This document shows, piece by piece, positions 23,147 to 32,637 of a DNA stretch of 41,779 nt. The DNA lies in contig SHYD01000016.1 in NCBI GenBank assembly GCA_009692945.1, forward strand, positions 1-41,779, in the 5' to 3' direction. This stretch comes from Dehalococcoidia bacterium (GTDB lineage: Bacteria; Chloroflexota; Dehalococcoidia; SHYD01). Numbering within the stretch: the first letter of the stretch is position 1; each line of letters starts with the position of its first letter. The translations under genes and the position numbers were made by a program. The notes beneath the pieces are model-generated. The model was not told where the DNA came from and did no database searches. It saw only the letters and a program-made list of their open reading frames with translations.

Positions 23147-24304
23147 CTAGGCCAGCAGTTGCTTGGCGAGGGCGTAGGTCTTTTCGACTTCGGGCAGCAT
23201 CGCCTCGGTATCGATGGTGATGTACTTTCGGCCGGGGGTGGGCATGGTGTCAGGCGTGGACGGTGGCACGTCGGTGCGGCGGCTGTTGCCGGCGGCGGCG
23301 GGCGCCCACAGCGTCTGCCCCTCCTTGGTGAGGATCCAATTGATGAACAGCCGGGCCGCGTTAGGGTTGGGCGCCCGGTTCACCAGGAATGCGTTGTTTT
23401 GAGACGACGAAAGGTAGTCGACGTTCTCCATCGGCACGTACCTGAGGCTCTTCATCAAGCCCTGTTTCTCGAACTCTGGGGAGACTGCGTCCGACAGCGC
23501 GCCGTAGCCGATGGCGTACTGCGCCCTTACCATTTGTTCCGTCATTTGGCGGGGGTCCCGGCCCAGCACGGCCTCCTGGTCCTTCCACAACCGCTTCATG
23601 ATGTCGTCACCCAGTCCGAGCCGGGTCACCGTGGCGGGCCAGGCGCCGCCGCCGTAGCTGCGGACGTCGCCCGACAGGATCCTCCCTTTCCACTTGGGGT
23701 TGAGCAGGTCCTCCACTTTGGTCACCTCAGCGGCTTGCACCTGGTCGGTGTTGATCCAGACCACGCGGTTGCGGGAGGTGCAGCAGGCGTAGCACCACTT
23801 CTTGTCGTTGTCGAGAAAGCCCGCGTCAAAGCCGCCGGCCCAGGCTTTATCGTCCAGCACGTCCGCCCGGAAGATGATGGGGCGCACGGGGTCGATGGCG
23901 CCCTCGGGCCGGAGGTTGATGAGCGGTGTGGTGGTGCTGCTCATCAACACATCGAAGTTGTAGGCGCCCGCCTTGCGCTCCTGGAGCACCCGGGGCACGA
24001 ACTGGCTGGCCACCAGGCCCACCTGCTCCACCGTAATCTCGGGAAACTTGGCGGTGAAGGCGTCGGCCACCTTGCGGTACTCGGCTCCGCTGCTGGTGAT
24101 CAACACCAGCTTTCCCTCTTTCTTGGCGCCGGCCAGCACGTCGTCCCACTGGCGCTCCCAATCGGCCTTTGGTGCGCCACCAATGGTGGGGGCAGGGGCG
24201 GCTGGCGCCGCAGCGGGAGCGCACGCCAGGACGGCTCCTGCGGCGATCGACAGGCCGCCGATGCGGAGGAAAGCCCGGCGGTTCGGTTCCTGATTGTTGG
24301 TCAT
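23147..24304 (-). CDS. Extracellular solute-binding lipoprotein (paralogue of 3985-5142)
   Basis: 385 residues, the same length as its paralogue. It has the twin-arginine pair RR (9-10, NRRAFLRIGG), a lipobox to Cys28 (GAVLAC) and an Ala/Pro linker. The mature domain shares EGKLVLITSSGAEYR, FRADVLDDKAWAGGFDAGF, LLNPKWKGRI and NPNAARLFINWILTKEGQ with the other copy. A Cys-rich KKWCYACCTSR stretch at about residue 170 is peculiar to it. No transporter subunits are nearby. AAGGAG precedes the ATG at 24302-24304. It is cotranscribed with the Gfo/Idh gene, suggesting that its ligand is that enzyme's substrate or a precursor. Confidence 0.88.
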   Translation of the reverse strand: MTNNQEPNRRAFLRIGGLSIAAGAVLACAPAAAPAAPAPTIGGAPKADWERQWDDVLAGAKKEGKLVLITSSGAEYRKVADAFTAKFPEITVEQVGLVASQFVPRVLQERKAGAYNFDVLMSSTTTPLINLRPEGAIDPVRPIIFRADVLDDKAWAGGFDAGFLDNDKKWCYACCTSRNRVVWINTDQVQAAEVTKVEDLLNPKWKGRILSGDVRSYGGGAWPATVTRLGLGDDIMKRLWKDQEAVLGRDPRQMTEQMVRAQYAIGYGALSDAVSPEFEKQGLMKSLRYVPMENVDYLSSSQNNAFLVNRAPNPNAARLFINWILTKEGQTLWAPAAAGNSRRTDVPPSTPDTMPTPGRKYITIDTEAMLPEVEKTYALAKQLLA

Positions 24305-24457
24305 CGAAATCGCACTCCTTCTGTTCAGTCGTCGTGCGGCGGCACTTTCCGAGGTCTGAGGCGCCGGGCCGGTGGGACCGGACGCACCTTGTTACGGCAG
24401 TTATACTACACCGCAACCGGGATCCTTCCCACTGCGCGACCCGGACGTATCTATTTA

Positions 24458-24500
24458 GACGCCCGTGACATCGGGACACCACCAGTTCATGAAAAAGCTA
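24458..24500 (+). repeat. Family B head, copy B4 (left part)
   Basis: GACGCCCGTGACATCGGGAC followed by ACCACCAGTTCATGAAAAAG is the left arm of family B. The matching right arm is at 24712-24830, with family A copy A10 between them, so A10 sits nested inside B4. Confidence 0.65.
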
Positions 24501-24544
24501 GTGTACTGCGTCAGGCAGATCGTCGATTGTCAAACCGCTGACCT

Positions 24545-24708
24545 GTATGGGTTCACGTTCGAGGGCTGCCAGAATCAGGGGCGGGAGTGCACGAGGGCGG
24601 CAGCCCTCTGCCAGGGGTGCGGGGGTGCCCCCCGCACAGAATTCTCCCCTTTTTGCTGGGTTGGGGGAGTGGCTGATGCCGCCTGAACCCCAAAAACTGA
24701 ATGGATAC
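24545..24708 (-). repeat. Family A repeat, copy A10 (nested in B4)
   Basis: It starts GTATGGGTTCAC (24545-24556) and ends CTGAATGGATAC (24697-24708), with GGGAGTGCACGAGGGCGGCA, GCCCTCTGCC, GGGGTGCCCCCCGC and AGAATTCTCCCC inside. Confidence 0.85.
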
Positions 24709-24711
24709 GCT

Positions 24712-24830
24712 GATCTCACCCCCTTGATCCCTCGCTGCTCGAAGGAGCAGGGGTAGAAAGAAAGATGACGTGAGGGGGCACCCTCACACTCCCCGCCAGC
24801 GGGAGACCCGTTGGACACCCCTGGAGGAAA
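24712..24830 (+). repeat. Family B tail, copy B4 (right part)
   Basis: It shows CACCCCCTTGATCCCTC, a GGGGTAGAAAGAAAGATGA tract, then CACCCTCACACTCCCCGCCA, GCGGGAGACCCGTTGG and ACACCCCTGGAGG. The next reading frame starts about 20 bases later. Confidence 0.75.
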
Positions 24831-24850
24831 TGGGCGGATTGGAGACGAGC

Positions 24851-25083
24851 ATGTACCAAGGACAGCGACTCAACAAGTTGATCCACCTCTTGGAGACCGG
24901 TGCGGTGGCGTTTGGCGCTGTGGACATTCCCAACGGGAATTACGACGACCTCGAATTCGTCGCAGACGCGGGGTTCGACTTCGTTATGGTGGAGATGGAA
25001 CACGAAGGGTTCGACCTGCCGAGCCTCCGCCACTCGATGCTGTATCTGATGAACCGGCGTCGTATTGTGACCAGCGGAAGGGT
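24851..25083 (+). pseudogene. HpcH/HpaI aldolase N-terminal fragment
   Basis: ATG 24851 opens about 76 codons of the class II 2-oxo-acid aldolase family (HpcH/HpaI): NKLIHLLETGAVAFGAVDIP, GNYDDLEFVADAGFDFVMVE, MEHEGFDLPSLRHSMLYLM, NRRRIVTSGRVA. About 180 residues with the catalytic and metal site would normally follow, but they are replaced by solute-binding-protein sequence in another frame. It is a deletion remnant. A family B end lies just upstream. Confidence 0.8.
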
Positions 25084-26038
25084 CGCTCAGCGCGGTCACC
25101 TTCTCCGGAGGCGGCTACCGCAGGGCGCTCGACAGTTTCGAGCAGGCCTTCCCGGGCGTGCGTATCGAACAGGAAGCATCCGGCAGTGCGAGCATCCTGA
25201 TCCCGAAGTTGACCCAACAGCGCAACGCCGGAGTTTTCAGCTATGACGTGGGGTCTTCAGCACCGTATCGCTGCTGGCGAACCTCCAGCCGGTCGGCGCC
25301 TTCGATCCACTGCGACCGGCATAGATCCGCCCCGATATCACCGACGACCGCGGTTGGCGCTTCGGCTTCGAATCAGGGTGGGCAGACAATGAAAAGAAGT
25401 GGGTCTACGCCCCCATCGGGAATGCCGCGAGCGATGTGTGGGTCAACACCGACCTGGTCAAGGAAGGGGAGATACGGAGCGCCAAGGACCTCTTGGACCC
25501 AAAATGGCGCGGCCGCACCCTCTCTGCCGGCATCCGTACCGGCGGCGGCTTTGGGACGCTTGGAGCGGTGAGGAAGCAGTTGGGCGATACCGTGGTTAGG
25601 CAACTGCTGCAAGATCAGCAACTGACGGTTCGGCGGGACCGGGCCGATCTTGCCAGGGAGATGGTGCGTGGCACCTTCCCGATCTGCTTGGCCATGGAAC
25701 GGGCTGCCCTACAGGATTTCCTGGATCAGGGATTGGGCAAGAACTTGAAACGGATCGACCTGCCCGAAGCCGTACGGGTCACGGGCTATGGGATCTGGCT
25801 ATTCAACCGCGCCCCCCATCCCAACGCCGCCAAGCTCTTCGTCAATTGGTTCCTCGCCCAGCAGGGGCAGGAGGCGTGGTCGAAGGCGACCGGCGACCAC
25901 AGCCCTACGGGCGGACGTCGTCCCTGTCGACCCGTCGGGGATCCCGGATCCGAAACGCTCTTACATGTGGATGGCCCGCGAGAGCGATAACGCCTACCTC
26001 GAAGAGACCAGGAAATGGCTCGAAGAGATAACCAGGTA
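25070..26038 (+). pseudogene. Solute-binding protein pseudogene (paralogue of 3985 and 23147)
   Basis: The signal and lipobox are missing; homology starts at EGSLSAVTFSGGGYRRAL. It shifts frame near 25250, meets TAG at 25322-25324 (LRPA-stop-IRPDITDD), then runs through NEKKWVYAPIGNAASDVWVN, LLDPKWRGRTLSAGI and RAPHPNAAKLFVNWFLAQQG, and shifts again near 25905 before LRADVVPVDPSGIPD and the end. With a lost 5' end, two frameshifts and a stop it cannot make a product. It lies downstream of the aldolase fragment, with which it was joined by deletion, and ends at a strong terminator. Confidence 0.85.
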
Positions 26039-26047
26039 GGGAAGGGA

Positions 26048-26082
26048 AAACCAGACCCTGCATGAAATGCAGGGTCTGGTTT
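26048..26082 (+). terminator. Strong rho-independent terminator
   Basis: AAACCAGACCCTGCAT (26048-26063) pairs perfectly with ATGCAGGGTCTGGTTT (26067-26082) across a GAA loop, ending in TTT. It lies 10 bases after the pseudogene stop. Confidence 0.9.
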
Positions 26083-26514
26083 AATCAGTCTTTTCGGATT
26101 CGCCCCTGGGCGGGCATGTTGTCCGCAGTGGCGGCCCGTAAGGGCGGCGCCGTTCAAGGTGTGGGGCGGTCTCCGTGGCGAAGGGTCTCGGCGGGTGCGA
26201 GACTCATCGATCAACCTGCCACACAGAGCCGGGCCTGCATGCGTTTTTCGTGGGCCATCGGACACCTCCGCTCTCAGGGTCGCCACTCGGTTCATCACCG
26301 TGGCATACCTCATACTATCGGCCCGGATCATCGAGATGCAGTGCGTTTTCGCACACTCGGGGGCGGGAATTTTTGCCGAGAGCGGACAAACCCCGTCTCC
26401 ACCTACCGCGGCCATCCCAAACGTGCTACAACTGTACCAAACCAGGGTGGGCGGATCCGCATTGAGAGAATCACCGTTTCATTTACGGCGCAGAAACACC
26501 ACACAGGAGGACTG
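26083..26514. other. Intergenic stretch without a recognised gene
   Basis: About 430 bases between the terminator and the cupin operon. No family A or B repeat is present. A minus-strand frame covers it, but its sequence (for example MRYATVMNRVATLRAEVSDG) matches nothing I know. The last 100 bases before AGGAGGACTGATG should hold the operon promoter; CTACAACTGTACC near 26430 is AT-richer but not convincing. Confidence 0.5.
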
Positions 26515-26859
26515 ATGGGCACCTACCGCATGTACACCGACGCGCCGGCCAAAGCGCGCTGGGAGGCAATCGACCTGGCCAAGACGCCGGACTGGCTGGC
26601 AGGGCTCGACACCACCCAGATCAAGTTCGGGTCCCGGCCGCCCGGCGTGATCCAGGACTGGCATCCTGCCCCGCAGCGGCAGTTCGTGATCATTCTCTCG
26701 GGCCGGCTCGAGATCGGCTTCGAAGACGGCTCCAAGAAGGTCTTTGGGCCGGGCGACGCCCGCCTCGTCGAGGACACCACCGGCAAGGGCCACACCACCA
26801 TCGCGCTGGGCGATGAACCCTGCATCACCGCCACCATCGGTCTGAAGGACCAGGGCTGA
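26515..26859 (+). CDS. Cupin-domain protein
   Basis: A 114-residue single cupin. The barrel is seen in FVIILSGRLEIGFEDGSKKV and FGPGDARLVEDTTGKGHTT. Motif 2 keeps its His in GKGHTT; motif 1 has WHPAPQRQFVIILSG, with one His and a Gln/Arg instead of the HxH pair, so metal binding is doubtful. The start at ATG 26515 is set by AGGAGG seven bases upstream; longer in-frame starts have none. It ends two bases before the bicupin gene, so the pair form an operon and may act on the same compound. Confidence 0.82.
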   Translation: MGTYRMYTDAPAKARWEAIDLAKTPDWLAGLDTTQIKFGSRPPGVIQDWHPAPQRQFVIILSGRLEIGFEDGSKKVFGPGDARLVEDTTGKGHTTIALGDEPCITATIGLKDQG

Positions 26860-26861
26860 CC

Positions 26862-27980
26862 ATGACGCAACCAACCGCAACCGCCGCTCCCCGCGAGGAG
26901 CGCCGCAAGGGCTTCCCTCACGACCGCTATATGGAATCGGCCGGGATTCCCATTCACCGCGGCTACTACATCGAGGACCTCCGCACCGTCGAGGTCGGCT
27001 GGTGGCAGGCGCGGGAGTGCCACGCCGCCTTCATACAACTGAATGGGCTGGAGGGTGTGAGCGAGGTGCGGGTCACCGAGATCCCGCCCGGCGCGACGCT
27101 GCCGCCCCACCGGCTGCCGGTGGACGAGGCGGTGTACGTGCTGCAGGGCCGCGGCCTCACCACGGTGTGGCAGGAGGGGTCGTCGCTGAAGAAGAGCTTC
27201 GAGTGGCAGCCCCGCAGCATGTTCATGGTGCCGCGCGGCTTCTCTCACCAGTTCAGCAACACCACCGGCGACCGCCCGGTGCGGCTGATGCACTTCAACT
27301 ATCTCCCCATCGTCATGTCGGCGGTGCTGGACATCCAGCAGTACACGCCGCCCCGGAACGAAGCGCTGCTCACCACCGAGCTCTACGCCGAGGCCAAGGC
27401 GGTGGTCGACGAGTACGCCTTCGGCGGGCAGCGTCACTACTGGTACGGCAACTTCTTCCCGGACATGGCCGCGTGGGACAAGCTGGACGCTCAGCCGGAA
27501 CGGGGCGCGGGCGGGAACGTGGTATTCGTGCAGTTTGCGGGGTCGGAGATGTCGTGCCACATGTCCACCTTCCCCTCCCGCACCTACAAGAAGGCGCACC
27601 GGCACGGGCCGGGGCGGGCCATCGTGATCCCCGGCGGCACCGGCTATTCCATCCTGTGGGAGGAGGGCAAGGAGAAGGTGGTGGTGCCCTGGCACGAGGG
27701 CAGCCTGTTCACGCCGCCCAACAAGTGGTTCCACCAGCATTTCAACGTGGGAGCGATCCCCGCCCGCTACCTCGCGATGCACCCGCTGCCCCAATTCAGC
27801 GGCCATGCCGAGAAGGTGGAGGACCGGGCGCGTGACCAGATAGAGTACCCCGACGAGGACCCGTGGATCCGGGAGAAGTTCGCGGTGGAGCTGGCCAAAA
27901 CGGGCATCACCTCGCTGGTGCCGGACCAGGCGTACCGTGACCGGGACTACCAATGGGCGTACATGGGAGGTAAGGGGTAG
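26862..27980 (+). CDS. Bicupin protein
   Basis: A 372-residue protein with two cupin domains. The first (about 60-160) has LPPHRLPVDEAVYVLQGRG and FMVPRGFSHQFSNTTGD, with H, E and H positions. The second (about 220-320) has YKKAHRHGPGRAIVIPGGTG with an HRH pair and LFTPPNKWFHQHFNVG. The shape recalls gentisate or hydroxynaphthoate 1,2-dioxygenases and other bicupins, so an Fe-dependent ring or keto-acid oxygenase is possible; I cannot set the substrate. It is cytosolic. It directly follows the single cupin gene. Confidence 0.82.
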   Translation: MTQPTATAAPREERRKGFPHDRYMESAGIPIHRGYYIEDLRTVEVGWWQARECHAAFIQLNGLEGVSEVRVTEIPPGATLPPHRLPVDEAVYVLQGRGLTTVWQEGSSLKKSFEWQPRSMFMVPRGFSHQFSNTTGDRPVRLMHFNYLPIVMSAVLDIQQYTPPRNEALLTTELYAEAKAVVDEYAFGGQRHYWYGNFFPDMAAWDKLDAQPERGAGGNVVFVQFAGSEMSCHMSTFPSRTYKKAHRHGPGRAIVIPGGTGYSILWEEGKEKVVVPWHEGSLFTPPNKWFHQHFNVGAIPARYLAMHPLPQFSGHAEKVEDRARDQIEYPDEDPWIREKFAVELAKTGITSLVPDQAYRDRDYQWAYMGGKG

Positions 27981-28097
27981 GAAGGGTGAACGGAAGGGGG
28001 TTCTGACTGGCGCCGGAAGCCGTTCAACTCCGAGGCCCCGCCATAGTGGTGTGGGCCGGCGGGCGGGAGTGGCGGAACCGGAGCGAGACTCGATTCC

Positions 28098-29807
28098 TCA
28101 CGAGAAATCGGCGCGCCACAAGTGGACCGCCCGCGCGGCGAGCCGGCGCTGGCGTTCACCCAGCAACGCGGCGGTCCATTCCTCCGCTGCCATCTCCGGA
28201 ATGGCCCGGGTGATGGCGTAAGCGCTGTTCCGGTACTCCGCTGCTTTGACAGCATAGACGGCGTTACCGGCCCGCCGGTTGGCGGCGGCCTCGAGGAGCG
28301 TGAGATTGCCGAGCCGGTAGGCGGCCTCCTCCCAGCGCTCACGTGGAAACGCGGCCTCCCAATCCTCGGTGGGGTTCTCGGGCAGCAGGTGTTCGATGGT
28401 GGCCGGGTCTGTCTCCGGATCGACGTTGCGGTGGGACGCGTCCGATTCCAATTTCCCGAGGATGTGCTTGGCGAGCTTCTTGCGCTGGCCACTGGTGTTG
28501 ATGGAGAAACGGGCGAAGTCCTGCTCGAACCTGGCATCGTCCACGTAGATGGGCCTGAGGTAGCGGAACACCTCGGCCGGGGTGGTGGCGGCGCCGTCCA
28601 ACACCGCCTTGGCGGCCCGGTGATAGACCGGTTCGAGGGCGTTAGTGTTCAAGCCGCTCACCACGGTGTAACGGAACGACATCACGGCAACGAGCTTGCA
28701 CACCCGAGCGAAGTCTCCTGGCGCAAAGCGCTCCCAGGCGGCGAACAGCAGGGGTGTCGTCTGCTTGACCCGGAACAGAAGCAACTCTGCGATGTAAGGC
28801 CGGGCGTCGGGCCCTTCTATCCAGTACCCGTGGCCGGGATCGGAGAGCGCCGCAAAGAGTTCCGCACGCCGTTCCAGGGCTTCGACCAGCGCAAAAACGT
28901 CCTCCGGCGTTCGCACCCGGTCACGGACGAGCTTGAACAGCCGCTGGCTCCGGATCTGGGGCTCTTCGCAGAGCAGGTGATAGCGGAGGAATTCCGGGAA
29001 CCGTTCCTGTTGCACGGTGGCCAGCAGCGCCTCCCATCGGCGCTCCAGGTGTTCGAGGTCGGCCGGGACCCGGAGCCGGGAGAAAAGGTAGTTCTTGAGG
29101 AGATCGGTGGTGGAGAGTTCCAGTTCGCGGGCATTGAGCGTCTCGAAGACGGTGTAGGCGTTGATCTCGTCATCCACCGTGATCAGGATGAACATCAAAT
29201 GCCGGCCGACGGTCTCAGAAATCAATGTCGCGAGCACAGCGCCATCCTGGCCGAGGGCTTGGTCGCGGACCAGGTGGTCCCGGAAATACCGAAAACACTC
29301 CCACAAGAGGCGGTTCGATTTCGGCAGGCCGCGCGGGTTTAGTGGCTCGCACAGTTGCACCAGGTAATCCTGGTAGAACCCATCATCGGTCTTGTTGAGA
29401 AACAGCTTGCTGCTTTCGACCAGCGACGCCGGATCCTTCTCGCCGATGAACCGCCGGCGCAAGCCGGCGCTGCGTTCGCGGTTGGCTTCGGCGTCCCGGT
29501 TGCCGGCGGCCATGCCGTTCAGTACATGGAGCGCCGCCAGCGCCAGAATGCTGAGGGTCGCGAGCCGCTGCTGGCCGTCGATGATCAGGAACTCGCGATC
29601 GCTCTTGCCCTCGACCACCAGCGCACCTATGTAGTGCCGGTCGCCGGCCTTGCCCCGCAGTTCCACGATGTCGTTCCAGAGGTCCTCCCATTGCTCCTCC
29701 TCCCAGGAATAGTTCCGCTGGTAGGGTGGCACCCGGAAGATTTTCCCTTTGCCGACAAGTTCGAGGAAGTTGGTGGTGTGGGTATTCAGGAGGTTTGTCG
29801 TAGCCAC
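28098..29807 (-). CDS. DUF262/DUF1524 protein (GmrSD type IV restriction-like)
   Basis: A 569-residue protein. The N-terminal DUF262 (ParB/Srx-like nucleotide-binding) domain shows VPPYQRNYSWE (26-36) and DGQQRLATLSIL (77-88). A helical middle follows, then a C-terminal DUF1524 HNH-like nuclease region with IEHLLPENP (471-479; His473) and YRLGNLTLLEAAANRRAGN. In GmrSD these two domains cleave glucosylated hydroxymethylcytosine DNA, so a defence role against phage with modified DNA is the natural inference; many single-chain homologues are untested. It stands alone, with no methyltransferase beside it. The start is ATG 29805-29807. Confidence 0.85.
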   Translation of the reverse strand: MATTNLLNTHTTNFLELVGKGKIFRVPPYQRNYSWEEEQWEDLWNDIVELRGKAGDRHYIGALVVEGKSDREFLIIDGQQRLATLSILALAALHVLNGMAAGNRDAEANRERSAGLRRRFIGEKDPASLVESSKLFLNKTDDGFYQDYLVQLCEPLNPRGLPKSNRLLWECFRYFRDHLVRDQALGQDGAVLATLISETVGRHLMFILITVDDEINAYTVFETLNARELELSTTDLLKNYLFSRLRVPADLEHLERRWEALLATVQQERFPEFLRYHLLCEEPQIRSQRLFKLVRDRVRTPEDVFALVEALERRAELFAALSDPGHGYWIEGPDARPYIAELLLFRVKQTTPLLFAAWERFAPGDFARVCKLVAVMSFRYTVVSGLNTNALEPVYHRAAKAVLDGAATTPAEVFRYLRPIYVDDARFEQDFARFSINTSGQRKKLAKHILGKLESDASHRNVDPETDPATIEHLLPENPTEDWEAAFPRERWEEAAYRLGNLTLLEAAANRRAGNAVYAVKAAEYRNSAYAITRAIPEMAAEEWTAALLGERQRRLAARAVHLWRADFS

Positions 29808-29955
29808 TGCCCCAATGCCCTTTCCGTTTCACGGCTGTCTGTCTACCAGCATACGGGTTGACCAGCGGTTGCAAATGCCCCCGAGGTTCTTCGGCTCAGC
29901 CTGGAGTCCTGGGCGCAGTTCCGACAACCCTCCCCTCGGTGGCCCGCCAACAGGA

Positions 29956-31604
29956 TTATTGTCCCACCCTGAAGGAAGGCGGTGAAGCGACCCGGTAGGG
30001 GACCGCCATGGGGCCGATGCCGTTCAGGTCGATATCGAGCAGCGCCGGGCCCGGCTGGGCGAGTCCCCATGCCACGGCCCCGGCAAAGCCGGCCACCGAC
30101 GAGACCCTGCGGCCGGGGACTCCCATTCCTTGGGCAACCTGCGCGAAGTCGATGGGCGCCATGTCCACCGCGATTTGCCTGTTTTTGAACAGCGTTTCCT
30201 GGTACCTGCGCAGCACGCCGTAGCCGCCGTCGTTGAATACCATCACCAGCACCTTCAGTCCGTATTGGGCGGCGGTGGATAGTTCGCCGATGGCCAGCAG
30301 GAAGCCGCCGTCGCCGGTGATCAACGCCACCGGCCGGTCCGGATGGGCGACAGCCGCTCCCAGCGCCAGCGGCAGGCCGGGGCCAATGGCCATCGACGCG
30401 GCGTGCAGTGACGTTCTTGGTTCATAGACTTCGAGCAGGCGGTTGCCCCAGGTGTACGCCGGGATCGTGCTGTCCTTCACCACGATGGCATCGTGGGGCA
30501 GCCCCTCCCGCAGGACGTCCAACAGCCCCTCGTGGGGCCCCAGCAAGGCGCGCTGGTTGGCGCGGCTGCGTTGGCGCGCCTCCTGGGACCGTTCACGCCA
30601 GCCGTCCTCGGCGCTCGCTCGGCCGTCGAGGACGGCGATGATCTCCTGTAATGCCGCCTTGGCATCGCTGTGGACGGTTGCCGCCGCAGGGTAGTTCAGG
30701 TTGAACTCATCGGCGTCGATGTCCACGTGTACGATGGCGGATGGCAGGCGCATCCGGTAGGTCTGGGTGTTGAATCCTTGAAAGCGGGTGCCGACGGCCA
30801 GCAGAACGTCGCCCGCGGCGACCAACTCCTGCACCGCCGCATCGGTGGGAAAATACCCCAGGCAGAGCGGGTCGTCCTCGGGGATGACGCCGCGGCCGGT
30901 CAGGGTGGTCAGCACGCCGGCGTCGAGGGCGTGGGCGAGGGCGAGCACCTCTGGGCCGGCCCCGGAGGCAACCGCGCCGCCGCCGGCCCAGATCACCGGC
31001 CGCCTCGCTCCCGCCAGCAGGTCAGCCGAGCGCCAGACATCCTGCGGGTCTGGGGCCGGGGGCGGCAGTGGGACCACCGAGGGGATCGGGGCGTCCGCCT
31101 CGAAATATTGGAGTCGATGCACAGGTCCACCGCCACCGGGCGGCGGCGGCCGCTCAGCGCCTGCCGGATGCCTTCCGCCAGCACCGTGGGGATCTCCGCC
31201 GTGCTCTTCGGCTGTCCGGCCCACTTGGTAACCGTGCTCAGCATGGCAAGCTGGTCCTTCGCCTCGTGCAGGAAGCCCCGGCGTTTGCCAAGGTACGGAC
31301 TCTCGACGTTGCCCGCAATCTGCAGCACCGGTGAGTTGGCCCAGTACGCCTCCGCCATGGCGCCCATGGTGTTCGCCGCACCGGGGCCGGTGCTGGTGAT
31401 AGCTACGCCCAGCTTCCCGGTGGTGCGGGCGTAGCTATCGGCCAGGTACACCGCCGACTGCTCGTCGCGCACCATGATGGGCCGGATGCCGCTCCCCCGG
31501 GCTATGGCATCGTAGATCGGCAGGTTGTGCACGCTGGCAATGCCAAAAACGGTATCAACGCCTGCGGCTTTGAGTGTCTCGAGGACCAGGTCTCCACCCG
31601 TCAT
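29956..31604 (-). CDS. Acetolactate-synthase-like TPP enzyme, one-base frameshift
   Basis: From ATG 31602-31604 (GGAGG upstream) the TPP-binding N domain reads ETLKAAGVDTVFGIASVHNL and TSTGPGAANTMGAMAEAYW, up to VAVDLCID. It continues one frame over as QYFEADAPIPSVV, through the central domain (RRPVIWAGGGAVASG) and the C-terminal PYR/PP domain with GDGGFLLAIGELSTAAQYG and NDGGYGVLRR, the TPP-Mg motif, to TAA 29956. One missing base at 31113 (GG to G) explains the shift; the repaired protein has about 549 residues. It could be a benzoylformate-decarboxylase-, oxalyl-CoA- or acetolactate-type enzyme. Glu51-type activation is likely in the RDEQSAVYLAD segment. Confidence 0.8.
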
Positions 31605-31861
31605 GGGTTCTTCCTCCCATCCGAGAAGCAGTACCCCGCTACGGCGACAGGGGCTGGGCGCTATCGTACCGTTTTCCCCCATGCCGGCGCACGTTGGATG
31701 CGCGACCTCGGGTCCACCCCGATTTCGTACCACCTAGCCATCGGTGGGGTGGGCCAGGACTCCAACGCGTTCCCTGCGAAAAGAATGCTACCGTATCTCG
31801 CAGAGCGTTGATGCAGGATGGGATCTCGTACCAGCCGGGGAATCAGCCGGGGAGGTGTAGC

Positions 31862-32626
31862 TTGGTCGAACTGCAGATCGACGGTGCCATCGCGACCCTC
31901 ACCGTGAACGAGTCCGGCCGCGCCAACGCACTGACGCGCCACAACCAACACGAGTTGCGCCGGCTCCTCGCCGAACTCGCGATGAACGACGACGTCCGGG
32001 CCATCATCATCACCGGCGCCGGCGACCGGGTGTTCATCTGTGGGGCGGACATCGGGGAGTTGCGACAACTGACCGCGGTCACCGCCCGCAGCTACATCAC
32101 CGAACTGCACCACACCATCGAGCAGGTACGGCGCATCGAGAAGCCGGTGATCGCGGCGGTCAACGGCGCGTGCCTGGGGGCCGGGCTGGAGCTGATGCTG
32201 GGGTGCGACTGCGTGGTGGCTGGCGAGACCGCGGTCTTCGGGATGCCGGAGATTGAGATCGGCATCCCCTCGGTGATCGAAGCCGCTCTGTTGGTCAACC
32301 TGCTGGGCGCGCTGCGGACCAAGGAGTTTCTGATGACCGGCGATCGCTGGGACGCGGCTACGGCGCTACGTCACGGGTTGGTGAACCACGTGGTGCCGCA
32401 AGCCGAGGTGCGGTCCAGGGCCATCAATCTCTGCAACCGGATGATCCGGCACAGCCCGGTCGCGCTGGCGCTTCAGAAGGACCTGGTGAACCGCTGGATG
32501 AGCACCGACCTGGAGACCGGAATCGCCTACGGCATCAACGCCCTGGGCATCGCGTTCACCACCGGCGAACCCCAGCGGGCGATGGACGCCTTCTTGCAGC
32601 GGCGCAACAAGGGGCCATCGGGTTGA
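31862..32626 (+). CDS. Enoyl-CoA hydratase/isomerase (crotonase family)
   Basis: A 254-residue crotonase. The oxyanion-hole segments are FICGADIGEL (58-67) and NGACLGAGLEL (101-111). Both catalytic glutamates are placed as in true hydratases: Glu110 in GAGLEL and Glu130 in GMPEIEIGIPS. It hydrates 2-enoyl-CoA in fatty-acid or aromatic-acid breakdown. I chose TTG 31862, five bases after GGGAGGT; an in-frame ATG at 31811 lacks a ribosome site. It is divergent from the TPP enzyme, with about 257 bases between them. It ends 11 bases before the tail-to-tail phosphofructokinase fragment. Confidence 0.88.
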   Translation: MVELQIDGAIATLTVNESGRANALTRHNQHELRRLLAELAMNDDVRAIIITGAGDRVFICGADIGELRQLTAVTARSYITELHHTIEQVRRIEKPVIAAVNGACLGAGLELMLGCDCVVAGETAVFGMPEIEIGIPSVIEAALLVNLLGALRTKEFLMTGDRWDAATALRHGLVNHVVPQAEVRSRAINLCNRMIRHSPVALALQKDLVNRWMSTDLETGIAYGINALGIAFTTGEPQRAMDAFLQRRNKGPSG

Positions 32627-32637
32627 GGCGTCCAGCC

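Noticed and set aside
23159-24541. 460-codon plus-strand frame over the second solute-binding protein
   Set aside because: Antisense shadow; the minus strand has the Tat/lipobox signal and a family match.
26523-27953. 476-codon minus-strand frame opposite the cupin pair
   Set aside because: It spans two plus-strand genes and their gap and reads as reverse-complement low-information sequence.
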